Source of the DNA: Paenibacillus sp. GM2
GTDB taxonomy: Bacteria; Bacillota; Bacilli; Paenibacillales; Paenibacillaceae
NCBI RefSeq assembly: GCF_900069005.2
Contig: NZ_LN831278.1
Coordinates: 174,587 to 238,586 of the forward strand
Direction: 5' to 3'
Length of the DNA: 64,000 nucleotides
The notes under the pieces are model-generated. The model saw nothing but the letters and a program-made list of their open reading frames with translations, was not told the DNA's origin and ran no database searches. Numbering within the stretch: position 1 is the stretch's first letter; the number at the start of each line of letters is the position of its first letter. Below, one piece after another: positions 17,411-25,868 of the stretch. The position numbers were made by a program, and so were the translations under genes.

Positions 17411-18343
17411 TTAAAGTTTGTGACAAAAGCGGAACATATGTGAAATACCCAGGAATGTGTTTTCTAGCATCCGTTCTGAGGTGTGTATTTGAATGCGATG
17501 CTGATCGGCGAAGCTTTGCAGGGCCCCGCTGAATAAATGAAAGCTTTTGGAGAGCTGTCCTCCAAATACGAGAAGATCGGGTTGATAGGCCTGAATGTAC
17601 GGAATAAGCATATCAGCCAGGCGATGGCCAAACTCCATAAAAACCTCTTGGGATAAACGATCACCGGCTATAGCATCTTCAGCCAGCTCCTTCACATCGA
17701 GATCAGGCTTCATCACCCCCAGACTGCGGGCGAGCTGGAGGATTCCCCGCTTGGAGAAAGCATCATCCACGATTCCATCACGGTAAGGTTGATTGTACAG
17801 CCAGCCGTTGGCCGGAATGCCCTGGGAATGATCCATGATGGTGGATTTGTCGATATAAGCAGAGCCCAGTCCGGTGCCTAAAGTTAGCGCCATGAAGCGA
17901 GCCTGCGGATAATTCGTGCTAAAGCCTAACGCAAATAATCTGGCATCATTCTCAAACCTGATCTCTGCCGATTGAAGCGGTCGCGCCCAGGAGCCTTGTT
18001 CTTGTGCCAGCCGCTCATATAAGGCCTCTTTTACATGATATCCGTAAAGCGATTCGAATTTATCCAATCCCTGAACGTAGCAAATGCCTTGCTTATAATC
18101 AAAGGGGCCGGGAAAGGCCAAACCGATCCGCCAATGACCGTCTTGTTCTATGAATTGCGAATGGTAAAAATCCGCCTGGTATTTAAAAATATGAATCAAT
18201 TGCTCGATAATCGTCTCCTGGTCTTGGTCTGCCAACGAGGGAAATTCCTTCTGGCTAGCGGTTATAGGGACATGGTTCAGCAGGATGCAGCTTTTGATAT
18301 AGCTTCCCCCTACATCAAGCGCAATAACGATGTTACGCTTCAA
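17411..18343 (-). CDS. ROK-family sugar kinase-like protein
   Basis: A 310-residue ROK/ASKHA protein: phosphate-1 loop LDVGGSYIKS (~9-18), catalytic Asp133 in RFENDARLF, glycine-rich LGTGLGSAY and adenosine-region VFGGQLS. The usual ROK zinc motif (CxCGxxGC) is absent; at its place the chain reads PANGWLYN. It has no N-terminal HTH, so it is a kinase rather than a repressor. In this operon the natural substrate would be mannose, giving mannose-6-phosphate for the upstream isomerase-like protein. It starts with TTG at 18343 inside the end of that gene (11-bp overlap), which suggests translational coupling. Confidence 0.75.
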   Translation of the reverse strand: MKRNIVIALDVGGSYIKSCILLNHVPITASQKEFPSLADQDQETIIEQLIHIFKYQADFYHSQFIEQDGHWRIGLAFPGPFDYKQGICYVQGLDKFESLYGYHVKEALYERLAQEQGSWARPLQSAEIRFENDARLFALGFSTNYPQARFMALTLGTGLGSAYIDKSTIMDHSQGIPANGWLYNQPYRDGIVDDAFSKRGILQLARSLGVMKPDLDVKELAEDAIAGDRLSQEVFMEFGHRLADMLIPYIQAYQPDLLVFGGQLSKSFHLFSGALQSFADQHRIQIHTSERMLENTFLGISHMFRFCHKL

Positions 18344-20159
18344 TGAGACTCACATCCCAGGTCTGGGATACGCCTGCTTTAATCAGTTTGCATGGCCCAT
18401 TGCCAAGATTAACGATTCGGTAAGCTCCGAAGTGGGCAGGCAGAATATAGGATTCAGCATATTTCAACTCAACCTGCACAGATTCATCCGCGCATGATAT
18501 GATCCGTACCTGTTCGCCCTCGACGAGATTGTACATCACCATTTCAGCGTTCGTATGATCCTCCCATGTATCATGCAAATGCACTCGATGGACATAAAAC
18601 AGTAAATCAGCATGCTGACCTAATAAATACTCCTCGTTACCGTTCTGCGACCGCAGCAGGGTTGGGGATGGAATAAGATGCTCCTCAACCCAGTTCGTCT
18701 TCTTGAAGAAGTCGATATTCTCAAACGCATGATCGATATTGATGGGGCGTGGTTTTCCGTCCAGGCCCTGACGCAGATAATCATAGATTTTGAAGGTGAA
18801 CCACCATGTAGTAGATGAGATTTCAAGCACTAGATTATCTTTGCCCGAGGCGTGTACTGTTCCAGTTGGGATAAGGAAGAGATCGCCCTTCTTCGCAGGA
18901 TAAGAGTTAACATAATCCGTGATCTCCATCGGGATTCCAGTCTCTTGAGCGGTTTGGACAGCGGTATAGAAGCCCTCTTTGGTACAGGACTCCGTCAGCC
19001 CCAGGTACACCTCGGAGCTGCCCTTATTCTCCATAATATAATAGGACTCCTGCTGCGCCATGAACTCGTTGAACTGGTTACGGATATATTCCTGCTTCGG
19101 ATGAACCTGACAGGACAAATTACTGCCATCCATCGTATCCAGATAGTCAAAGCGAATCGGAAAATAATCGCCAAATAGCTTAACGAGCCGTTCTCCGAGA
19201 ATCGAGGCATGTTCATAGTGCATGATCAGGAGAAAGGGAACTTCGATCTGCTTGCCTTCATATTCCATGATGATAGAGTTCTCCGGAGCGATCGGTTCAA
19301 AGCTCCACGCGCAGTTGACCCAATCTGCGGGCAGATCGGCGATTTTTTTGAGGTACTGACCACCCCAAACCCCTGGCGCAAAAAACGGCTTCACACGCAT
19401 AGGCGCCTGAGCGATACTGGAGATCATTTGACGCAGCGTACAGGTTGTTGTCATCACGGGAGCCTCAGGTTGATTCATATCGATATAGTAGTGGACAGCG
19501 TTCAAAATCTGCTTGCGATAGGTTTCAAAAATAGGCCATTCCACAAACAGCGCTATTTTGTACTTCTCTGTGTCATCTTCGTTCTTATCGAATCCGAAAT
19601 TCAACAGCTGCTGCTTGTACTCGATTTGCTGATGCTCGCGTGAGATATCCAGGAAGTAGGCAATGTCGAAATTACCGTCGCCCAGCCAATAAGCACCAGG
19701 ACCATAGGTGATGACACAAAGTGGTCTGGAAGAATGAGCGGCTGTTCTCGCATCATGTAGGGTACTGATGGCCTCCTGCTTGGCGTTGGGCCGAAAATAA
19801 TCTTCAATCGTCCCTCCTGTGAAATAGCCGAAGGCGCGGTTATCCGTAATATTCTGCTGAAAATGCTGACGCAGGACCTCACTTGTCTTGATAAAGCGGC
19901 TTGTATCCAAGACAAGAGTGGAGTAGCCCTGTTGCTCAAGCGCTTCGATCATGCTGTGCAGAACCGGCTGGAACTGGGCTCCATGAGTTCCATCAAGAGC
20001 GATGTGAATGAGGTCAGGCCGAGCCTGCTCGGCCAGAGAGATCAATGGGGCGGATATCGCTTCATATCCTTGCTGCAAGCCAGCCTTAGCATAAGGTATC
20101 GCCGAATCAGGCTGGATCGGATAAGAACGAACGGGGTTGACAGGCTTTTTTTGAAACAT
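18333..20159 (-). CDS. Class I mannose-6-phosphate isomerase fused to a degenerate kinase-like domain
   Basis: 608 residues, about twice the size of a short ManA. The C-terminal part (~255-605) is a class I mannose-6-phosphate isomerase cupin: WGGQYL start, SCQVHPKQEY with zinc His353, and PTGTVHASG with His436. Residues ~50-215 resemble a uridine-kinase-like P-loop fold (IHIALDGTHGAQFQPVL, then LVLDTSRFI), but the P-loop Lys-Ser/Thr is missing, so it should not bind ATP in the normal way. It is first in the mannoside operon; ATG start behind AGGAGTG. It would feed mannose-6-phosphate into glycolysis as fructose-6-phosphate. The role of the N-terminal domain is unknown. Confidence 0.8.
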   Translation of the reverse strand: MFQKKPVNPVRSYPIQPDSAIPYAKAGLQQGYEAISAPLISLAEQARPDLIHIALDGTHGAQFQPVLHSMIEALEQQGYSTLVLDTSRFIKTSEVLRQHFQQNITDNRAFGYFTGGTIEDYFRPNAKQEAISTLHDARTAAHSSRPLCVITYGPGAYWLGDGNFDIAYFLDISREHQQIEYKQQLLNFGFDKNEDDTEKYKIALFVEWPIFETYRKQILNAVHYYIDMNQPEAPVMTTTCTLRQMISSIAQAPMRVKPFFAPGVWGGQYLKKIADLPADWVNCAWSFEPIAPENSIIMEYEGKQIEVPFLLIMHYEHASILGERLVKLFGDYFPIRFDYLDTMDGSNLSCQVHPKQEYIRNQFNEFMAQQESYYIMENKGSSEVYLGLTESCTKEGFYTAVQTAQETGIPMEITDYVNSYPAKKGDLFLIPTGTVHASGKDNLVLEISSTTWWFTFKIYDYLRQGLDGKPRPINIDHAFENIDFFKKTNWVEEHLIPSPTLLRSQNGNEEYLLGQHADLLFYVHRVHLHDTWEDHTNAEMVMYNLVEGEQVRIISCADESVQVELKYAESYILPAHFGAYRIVNLGNGPCKLIKAGVSQTWDVSLIEA

Positions 20160-20356
20160 TCAAGCCACACTCCTATACAAATGATTAGCTTCATTGTAAG
20201 GAGAATTAAGACGTAAATCTTTAGAAACAGGCCCCTGTTTTTTGTACAATTCGGACATTGCGAGTGAGAGCGAGTGAGAGGATATGTGGTTGACCGACCG
20301 CCGTCATGCAGCGAAGCACCGCGCGCTGGGAGCTGCGCGCGGTGTGGAAAACCGAG

Positions 20357-21265
20357 TCAGGTCTGCTTTCTATTTTGCCGTCCATCCGTAAATTGAGCTT
20401 TTCGGAACTTGGCCGGGGCAACGCCCAGCTTTCTTGTAAATACACGGGTAAAATAATGGACCGATTCAAACCCGGCGCGTTCAGCGATATCCTTGATAGC
20501 TAAGTCACTATTAAGCAGCCATTCTTTGGCCTTTTGTACCCTTCGTTCCTGCACATAATGCACAAAGGTTTGGCCTAACTGGGTGCGGAACAGCCTGGAT
20601 AAGTGCCGCGAGGAAATACCAAGCTCTTGAGAGACCTGCTCCATTCGTAAAGGTGAAGAGAGATTATCCTCTATATAAAGCTTGGCTCGTCTCCACTGAC
20701 GATGCTCTTCGGTGTCCTCATTTAGAGCATCGTCATTTATATTCGGCGCGGAAGAGAGTCCATGCAGAAAGGATAGAAATAGCGAGAGGACAAGGTGCTG
20801 CAGCATGTCTCCAGGGATAGGCCGTGTACTCCCGATCAGGTCTAGAATCGTCTGCCAAATCTGCGCTGTGATCTGAGCGTCTTCCGGGCTGGCGATAATC
20901 TTGCCATGGTGAGCTATGCTGCGGAAGCCTCTTGTATAAGCTTCAGAGGTCTGCGATTCATCGACTTCAAAAGCTACAAAAAACAAAGCAAGGCCCTGTT
21001 CACTGCGAATTTGATGCCATACCCCGGGCTTAGAACAGAATAAAGTTCCAGTCTGCAATGGATAATCGACACCGTTGTCTGTGTACTCGCCGGCGCCCTC
21101 CAACACGTAGCAAATTTCAAAAAAGGAGTGCCGGTGCAGAGAGTTGTTGTAATGAAGAGGCATGAAGCCCCAATAGTGAATTTTGAAACCTGCCTGATTC
21201 CCGCTAATTCGTGAGATATGTTGGTTAAGAAGGGAGTTCGCTCTTCTGAAGGCTTCATAAGACAT
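20357..21265 (-). CDS. AraC-family regulator of the mannoside operon
   Basis: A 302-residue regulator: N-terminal cupin sugar-sensing domain (LHRHSFFEICYVLEGAGEY), linker, and C-terminal double HTH (MEQVSQELGISSRHLSRLF and IKDIAERAGFESVHYFTRVF). The start is set at the ATG at 21265, seven bases after GGAGG; the upstream ATG at 21286 has no ribosome site and would include that motif. It is encoded in the same direction directly before the isomerase gene with ~200 bases between, which contain a GC-rich hairpin (20317-20344) without a T tract. Control of the downstream mannoside genes is inferred from position. Confidence 0.85.
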   Translation of the reverse strand: MSYEAFRRANSLLNQHISRISGNQAGFKIHYWGFMPLHYNNSLHRHSFFEICYVLEGAGEYTDNGVDYPLQTGTLFCSKPGVWHQIRSEQGLALFFVAFEVDESQTSEAYTRGFRSIAHHGKIIASPEDAQITAQIWQTILDLIGSTRPIPGDMLQHLVLSLFLSFLHGLSSAPNINDDALNEDTEEHRQWRRAKLYIEDNLSSPLRMEQVSQELGISSRHLSRLFRTQLGQTFVHYVQERRVQKAKEWLLNSDLAIKDIAERAGFESVHYFTRVFTRKLGVAPAKFRKAQFTDGRQNRKQT

Positions 21266-21456
21266 GGGTACCCTCCGATTAGACATAAAGTATTATTTTT
21301 GATTCTAGCAAATATATTCCGACTTCACCAAGGCAGACTCAAATCAGGTTATTATGAGCCTGCATAATTAGCACTTATGAAGCCAATTTCGGGGTGCGAA
21401 TTTACCTTGATGCCGGGAAGCAATGAAGGTATGTTATATATTGTATTGCCCCCGAT

Positions 21457-21487
21457 TGAAACTTTTTGCCTGGAACTGCTGTATTAT
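21457..21487 (+). promoter_or_regulatory. Sigma-W-type promoter of the pspA-ydjGHI operon
   Basis: TGAAAC followed by TTTTT (21457-21467) is an excellent sigma-W -35 region; TGTATTA at 21480-21486 serves as a -10 with one change from CGTAT and 17-base spacing. It lies ~40 bases before the pspA start. B. subtilis pspA-ydjGHI is a known sigma-W operon, which supports the call. Confidence 0.7.
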
Positions 21488-21523
21488 ATGGAAGATGTAC
21501 TTCTAGGAAGGGAGCGGTAATTG

Positions 21524-22102
21524 GTGGGGATTTTTTCAAGACTGAAGAATATGACGAGAGCCAATGTAAACTCTTGGAGAGATCAATCGGATGATCCTGG
21601 AAAGTCGATGGACGAGTATATGCGCAGCTTAAACAGTGATCTGGGGAAAGTGAAAGCAGAGACGGCTTCTTTGCTCGCGGAGGAGCGAAGGGCAAAGAAC
21701 GCGCTGGACGAGTGCTGTGCCGAAATCATAAAAATGCAGCGATATGCAGATAAATCGGTAGAAGCAGGCAATGAGGCTGAATCGCGGAAGTTTCTGGAGC
21801 AAGCAGGGAAGCTTGGCGAGAGGCTAAATGACCTGCAGAATGCCTACAATCTGGCTGCTTCAAAGGCGGCCAGCATGAAGCAGGTTCAGGATAGACTGAT
21901 AGCGGATCTGGCAGCGCTGGAGCAGAGACGAATCGAACTGAAGGGAAAGCTGGCTGAAACCAGACTCCAACAGGAATTGAGTTCTGACGGTCTATCCTCC
22001 GGTCAGGCCTCGTTCCGGGACATTGAAGAGCGGATGACACGGGCGATCCATGAGGCGGAAGCGCTGGCCGAGCTTCGGAAGGATGATCCGAATAACAAGT
22101 AA
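21524..22102 (+). CDS. pspA: PspA/IM30-family membrane-stress protein
   Basis: 192 residues, nearly all coiled coil, starting MGIFSRLKNMTRANVNSW as is typical of PspA/IM30. PspA oligomers bind the inner face of the membrane and stabilise it during envelope stress. It is shorter than the ~227 residues of B. subtilis PspA; the C-terminal helix region is reduced. The GTG at 21524 gives the canonical MGIFSR start; a TTG one codon earlier also lies within range of the AAGGGAG site. It is first gene of pspA-ydjG-ydjH-ydjI behind a sigma-W-type promoter. Confidence 0.85.
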   Translation: MGIFSRLKNMTRANVNSWRDQSDDPGKSMDEYMRSLNSDLGKVKAETASLLAEERRAKNALDECCAEIIKMQRYADKSVEAGNEAESRKFLEQAGKLGERLNDLQNAYNLAASKAASMKQVQDRLIADLAALEQRRIELKGKLAETRLQQELSSDGLSSGQASFRDIEERMTRAIHEAEALAELRKDDPNNK

Positions 22103-22141
22103 TCTTGTTTTTGGTTATTTTAATGTGATTGAGGTGAGCAG

Positions 22142-23173
22142 ATGAACGTAATTGAGTACAAGTGTCCGAATTGCGGCGGCGGTATGGTCTTTGATTCGGA
22201 GAAAGGAACACTGACCTGCCATAGCTGCGGCAGACAGGATAATATCGAGCAGAGCCAGGATCCTCTTGGCCAGCAGACAATCCAGGCAGGAGAAGTGCAG
22301 GAATACCATTGCACAAGCTGCGGTGCGGTCATTATTGCAGATGTGGACACAGCGGCTACGACGTGTAATTTCTGTGGTTCCGCTGTCGTTCTTGGCGATC
22401 GCTTGAGCGGGAGGCTCGCCCCCTCGTTAGTGATTCCCTTCTCGATCAGTAAGGAGCAGGCGACGCAGGCTTTCAAGAAATGGTGCAGAAATGGCCTGCT
22501 GACCCCAAGCGGATTTATGGCCGCCAATCGGATCAAAGGGATGACAGGAGTGTATATCCCCTTCTGGTTGTATGAATTACATAACAAGGTGGATGCCCAT
22601 GGACATGCGACGAAGGTGCGGACGTATACCATGGGGGATTACCGCTACACGGAAACGAAGCATTTTGATATCTATCGGGGGTTGCGTCTGAACTATTTAC
22701 GCGTACCGATCGATGCCTCGAAGAAGATGGATGATAAGCTGATGGATCGCCTGGAGCCCTTTCCCTATGAACAACTTAAGAGCTTCAAGACTCCTTATTT
22801 GGCCGGTTATGCAGCGGAGAAGTACAGCTATACCGAGACGGATCTGCTGCCACGGGCTAAGGATAAGATCAGGCAGTATATCGAAGAGTCAATCTCTTCA
22901 TCCGTATCGGGATATACGACCTTCCATTTTACCGATAGGCAGATTGATACGAAAATGAGGAATGCAGAGTGCTGTATGGTGCCGGTCTGGATGTTCCAAT
23001 ACGACTTTAACCGCAAGAGCTACACCTTCGCGATGAATGGCCAGACAGGCAAAGTGGTAGGCAAGCCCCCGCTTAGCATGGGGAAGGTGGCAGCATGGTT
23101 TGCCGGTGTTACCAGCTTTTCCTTCCTGGCACTTAAGCTTATCTCTTGGGCGATGGGGGGAGGGTTTCTATGA
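22142..23173 (+). CDS. ydjG: Zinc-ribbon membrane protein YdjG-like
   Basis: 343 residues. Two zinc ribbons open the protein: YKCPNCGGG...CHSCG (Cys8, 11, 26, 29) and YHCTSCG...CNFCGS. A soluble middle domain follows (IPFWLYELHNKVDAHG, VPVWMFQYDF), with one C-terminal membrane segment (~312-340). This matches YdjG of B. subtilis, a partner of PspA, YdjH and YdjI whose biochemical role is not settled. It is sometimes annotated as a replication-restart-like or TFIIB-type zinc-ribbon protein because of the ribbons. It overlaps the next gene by four bases, so they are co-translated. Confidence 0.8.
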   Translation: MNVIEYKCPNCGGGMVFDSEKGTLTCHSCGRQDNIEQSQDPLGQQTIQAGEVQEYHCTSCGAVIIADVDTAATTCNFCGSAVVLGDRLSGRLAPSLVIPFSISKEQATQAFKKWCRNGLLTPSGFMAANRIKGMTGVYIPFWLYELHNKVDAHGHATKVRTYTMGDYRYTETKHFDIYRGLRLNYLRVPIDASKKMDDKLMDRLEPFPYEQLKSFKTPYLAGYAAEKYSYTETDLLPRAKDKIRQYIEESISSSVSGYTTFHFTDRQIDTKMRNAECCMVPVWMFQYDFNRKSYTFAMNGQTGKVVGKPPLSMGKVAAWFAGVTSFSFLALKLISWAMGGGFL

Positions 23174-23976
23174 AGAAACGTGGTGGTGCATTACTAGGTT
23201 TAGCGGCCGTTCTGCTGCTTCTGGCCGGATATCTGTTTGGCCCGGCTCCATTTGCTGCAGCTGAAGAGACGAAAAAATTAATCTTCGATAAAGCGAATCT
23301 GCTTACAGAGGATGAATATCTTAAGCTGAATAAGCTGGCTAATGAATTAGGAGCCAAAAGAGACACGGACATTATAATTATTACCACCCATAATGATCAG
23401 AACCTGGATGTCGTAGCGATTACGGAAAAGTTCTATGATACTCAGGCACCGGGGTACGATAAGCCGCATGGCAATGCGGTCCTTCTAACACTGGATATGA
23501 GGAATCGCGAGGTGTATCTGGCCGGATTCTATAAAGCAAAGGATTATTTGGGCGATGATAGACTAGATAAGATCCGCGGCAAGATAACACCGGATTTCTC
23601 CGAGGGCAATTATGGGCAAGGATTCGAGAAATATATCAGAACGTCCTATAAATATTTAGGCTTCAAGCCCGGGGTGAACCCGGACAATATTATGTTTAAT
23701 ATTTGGTTCCAATTGGCCCTGGCCTTGGCGATTGGAGCCATAGTAGTTGGTACTATGGCTGCTCGTACTGGCGGACGTGTCACGGTGAGCCGGCAAACCT
23801 ATGAGGATGGCAGTACGTCAGGGATCGTGGGCAAGGAGGATCGGTACATTCGGACAACGGTCACGAAGCAAAAGATCGAGAAAAGCTCCGGCAGCTCCAG
23901 CAGTTCCGGTGGAGGCGGCGGTGGCGGAATTACCGGCGGGGGACACTCGCACAGCGGCAGCAGAGGCTCGTTCTGA
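23170..23976 (+). CDS. ydjH: TPM-domain protein YdjH-like, secreted or membrane-anchored
   Basis: 268 residues: N-terminal signal/anchor (MKKRGGALLGLAAVLLLLAG), extracytoplasmic TPM domain (~40-165, FDKANLLTEDEYLKLNKLA ... DIIIITTHN), a second membrane segment (~180-200), and a Ser/Gly-rich tail ending GGGHSHSGSRGSF. TPM domains occur in membrane-repair and photosystem-assembly proteins. The start is the ATG at 23170 behind GGGGGGAGGG, overlapping the ydjG stop. The low-complexity glycine tail is usual for bacterial TPM proteins. It probably works with PspA and YdjI at the membrane. Confidence 0.8.
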   Translation: MKKRGGALLGLAAVLLLLAGYLFGPAPFAAAEETKKLIFDKANLLTEDEYLKLNKLANELGAKRDTDIIIITTHNDQNLDVVAITEKFYDTQAPGYDKPHGNAVLLTLDMRNREVYLAGFYKAKDYLGDDRLDKIRGKITPDFSEGNYGQGFEKYIRTSYKYLGFKPGVNPDNIMFNIWFQLALALAIGAIVVGTMAARTGGRVTVSRQTYEDGSTSGIVGKEDRYIRTTVTKQKIEKSSGSSSSSGGGGGGGITGGGHSHSGSRGSF

Positions 23977-24105
23977 ATATCAGGGGAGCTCAAAATGCCC
24001 GCTGAATTCACTGAAGCGCCATATCGAAAGTACATGCTATGGCTACGGTGCGGATAGACCGGTTTTTTAAACAAAAACGATAAGAAATTTTGGGAGGGGA
24101 TTTAG

Positions 24106-25122
24106 ATGGGATTTTTTAAGAATCAATTTGCCAACGTTGTAGAATGGGAAGAGTTCCGTGATGATATGATCTTCTGGAAGTGGAGCAACCGGGAGATCAA
24201 GAAGGGCAGTAAGCTGATTATCCGTGCAGGTCAGGACGCTATTTTTATGAATGGCGGCAAGATCGAGGGGATTTTCCAGGAAGACGGAGAGTATAACATC
24301 GAATCCGAGATCATTCCGTTCTTATCTACGCTAAAAGGCTTCAAGTTTGGCTTTAACAGCGGTATGAGGGTGGAAGTCCTCTTCGTGAACACGAAGGAAT
24401 TTACTGTGAGATGGGGGACCCAGAATCCGATTCTGATCCCGACTGCGCAGCTTCCAGGCGGCATGCCGATTCGTGCGAACGGTACGTTCAATTTTAAAGT
24501 CAATGATTATGTGACGCTGATCGATCGAATCGCCGGAATGAAGGAGAGCTACCTTGTTGAGGACGTCAAGATCCGCATCACTTCCATACTGGATCAGCTA
24601 TTAATGAAGTGGATCAGTCGCGAAGGCAAGGACATGTTCAATCTGCAGGCTAATGCCTCCGACATCGCCAAGGGGATTCGCGAGGATCTGGATATGGAAG
24701 TTATGGCGAATGGTATGACAATCACAGGCTTCCAGGTGATGAGCTTCAATTATCCACAAGAAATTCAGGATATGATCACGAAGACGGCATCCCATGAAAT
24801 GATCGGCAACTTGCAGAAATATCAGCAAGTCAGCATCACCGATGCCATGGCCTCCGGTAAATTGCAGGGCGGTGGCGCAGCTTCGGATATGGCCGGGATG
24901 ATGATGGGAATGAACATGGCGAATGAAATGATGAAAAATATGAATCAAGGTACAAATCAAGGTGAGAATCCGCAGTCAGCCGCCGGGAGCCCATCCCAGC
25001 AGCCCGTCAACACCCCTTCGGCTCCACAAGCAGGCGGCGCTAAACCGAACTTCTGTCCAAACTGCGGCGCGAAGAACGAAGGTGCTAATTTCTGTCCGAA
25101 TTGCGGTCAAAAGCTGGGCTAA
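24106..25122 (+). CDS. ydjI: SPFH-domain protein with C-terminal zinc ribbons, YdjI-like
   Basis: 338 residues. Residues ~20-250 form an SPFH/stomatin-like core of the virion-core-protein-like family (VVEWEEFRDDMIFWKW, AIFMNGGKIEGIF). A Met-rich segment (GMMMGMNMANEMMKNMN), a Pro/Gln-rich linker and a double zinc ribbon (FCPNCGAKNEG, FCPNCGQKLG) follow. YdjI of B. subtilis helps recruit PspA to the membrane, fitting its place as last gene of the operon. It starts 129 bases after ydjH behind GGGAGGGG; a terminator follows the stop. Confidence 0.85.
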   Translation: MGFFKNQFANVVEWEEFRDDMIFWKWSNREIKKGSKLIIRAGQDAIFMNGGKIEGIFQEDGEYNIESEIIPFLSTLKGFKFGFNSGMRVEVLFVNTKEFTVRWGTQNPILIPTAQLPGGMPIRANGTFNFKVNDYVTLIDRIAGMKESYLVEDVKIRITSILDQLLMKWISREGKDMFNLQANASDIAKGIREDLDMEVMANGMTITGFQVMSFNYPQEIQDMITKTASHEMIGNLQKYQQVSITDAMASGKLQGGGAASDMAGMMMGMNMANEMMKNMNQGTNQGENPQSAAGSPSQQPVNTPSAPQAGGAKPNFCPNCGAKNEGANFCPNCGQKLG

Positions 25123-25175
25123 TTAGAGGATAGTATATATAGAAGGTATAGAAGATAATCTGAAGAAAAAAGTTT

Positions 25176-25222
25176 ACCGCAGAGCGTGCATAACTGACCG
25201 AGCTTGCATCCTGCGGTTTTTC
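25176..25222 (+). terminator. Terminator of the pspA-ydjGHI operon
   Basis: ACCGCAG and inner TGCA pair with TGCA and CTGCGGT across a large loop, followed by TTTTTC, ~55 bases after the ydjI stop. From here to 25433 nothing else is recognisable. Confidence 0.65.
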
Positions 25223-25433
25223 ATTGATGTTTGTCTGGGGGATGACGTAAGACGTAAGTAGGATCGTGGATTGCCTTAGATTCCAGTAACCTTTCTCGAT
25301 TCCTTTATCCGCTGCTGCCGGAAAGCGTGTGAGTACAATAAGAACATAGTGAAGAACATAGAAGGACCACTCGTTACCTCCATCGAAGAGCACCTTTATG
25401 TGGACATGCGGCCGTTTGCTCCTTATTCCGTCT

Positions 25434-25748
25434 TCTAACGAAACACCATATCGCTATTAGGGCCAAAACAGACGTGAATAAAATCTAACGAAACACCATA
25501 TCATTATTCGGACAAAAAAAGGGGTAAAAGCTGCTTATTTGGCTCAATAACGATATCCTGTTTCGTTAAAATTCCAAGCGGGCCGATTTGGTGCAAATAG
25601 CGATACCACGTTTCGTTAGAGATCGTTATGCAGTGCTCAATTAGAACACGCATTAGTGAACGCTGAAGCGGCGTGCTTGGAATAACGGATTCGTTAAAAT
25701 TCCAAGCGGGCCGATTTGGTGCAAATAACGATACTACGTTTCGTTAGA
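25434..25748. repeat. Five copies of a 25-bp palindrome-like intergenic repeat in both orientations
   Basis: The unit is TCTAACGAAAC, four variable bases, then TATCGCTATT. It occurs forward at 25434-25458 and 25484-25508 and inverted at 25546-25570, 25596-25620 and 25724-25748. The four middle bases are ACCA in the forward copies and GTGG (in the unit's own orientation) in the copy at 25596, so opposite copies can fold on each other. No ORF covers the region. It looks like a REP-type intergenic repeat family. Confidence 0.7.
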
Positions 25749-25818
25749 GATCGTTATGCAGTGCTCAATTAGAACACACATTAGTGAGCGCTGAAGCGGC
25801 GTGCTATGGAATAACGGA
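25562..25818. repeat. 128-bp tandem direct duplication
   Basis: Positions 25562-25689 and 25690-25818 are two head-to-tail copies starting TTCGTTAAAATTCC and ending GGAATAACGGA. They differ at only about five positions, including one inserted A near 25806. Each copy contains one inverted 25-bp repeat unit and the segment GATCGTTATGCAGTGCTC. The few differences point to a fairly recent duplication. Confidence 0.85.
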
Positions 25819-25834
25819 TGTTTTGCGAATAGTG

Positions 25835-25865
25835 AAAAGGAGCCGCAGGTCTGCGGCTCCTTTTT
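25835..25865 (-). terminator. Strong terminator after rhaM, possibly bidirectional
   Basis: A perfect 14-bp stem, AAAAGGAGCCGCAG against CTGCGGCTCCTTTT with a two-base loop, four bases past the rhaM stop codon. A T run is present on both strands. Confidence 0.85.
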
Positions 25866-25868
25866 GAT

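Noticed and set aside
20317..20344. GC-rich perfect 10-bp hairpin between the AraC gene and the mannoside operon, considered as a terminator
   Set aside because: No T tract on either strand. It may be a structural or regulatory hairpin, but a terminator call is not supported.
22120..22632. 170-codon minus-strand ORF opposite ydjG
   Set aside because: The plus-strand frame has four clear zinc-binding CxxC motifs and a good operon position; the antisense frame has no coherent domain.
25085..25393. Minus-strand 102-codon ORF after ydjI
   Set aside because: It overlaps the end of ydjI and runs through a clear terminator hairpin; no ribosome site and no recognisable protein features.
25434..25818. 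Repeat cluster considered as a CRISPR array
   Set aside because: Units occur in both orientations, spacing is irregular (about 50 bases to over 100), part is a tandem duplication of spacer and repeat together, and no cas genes are near.
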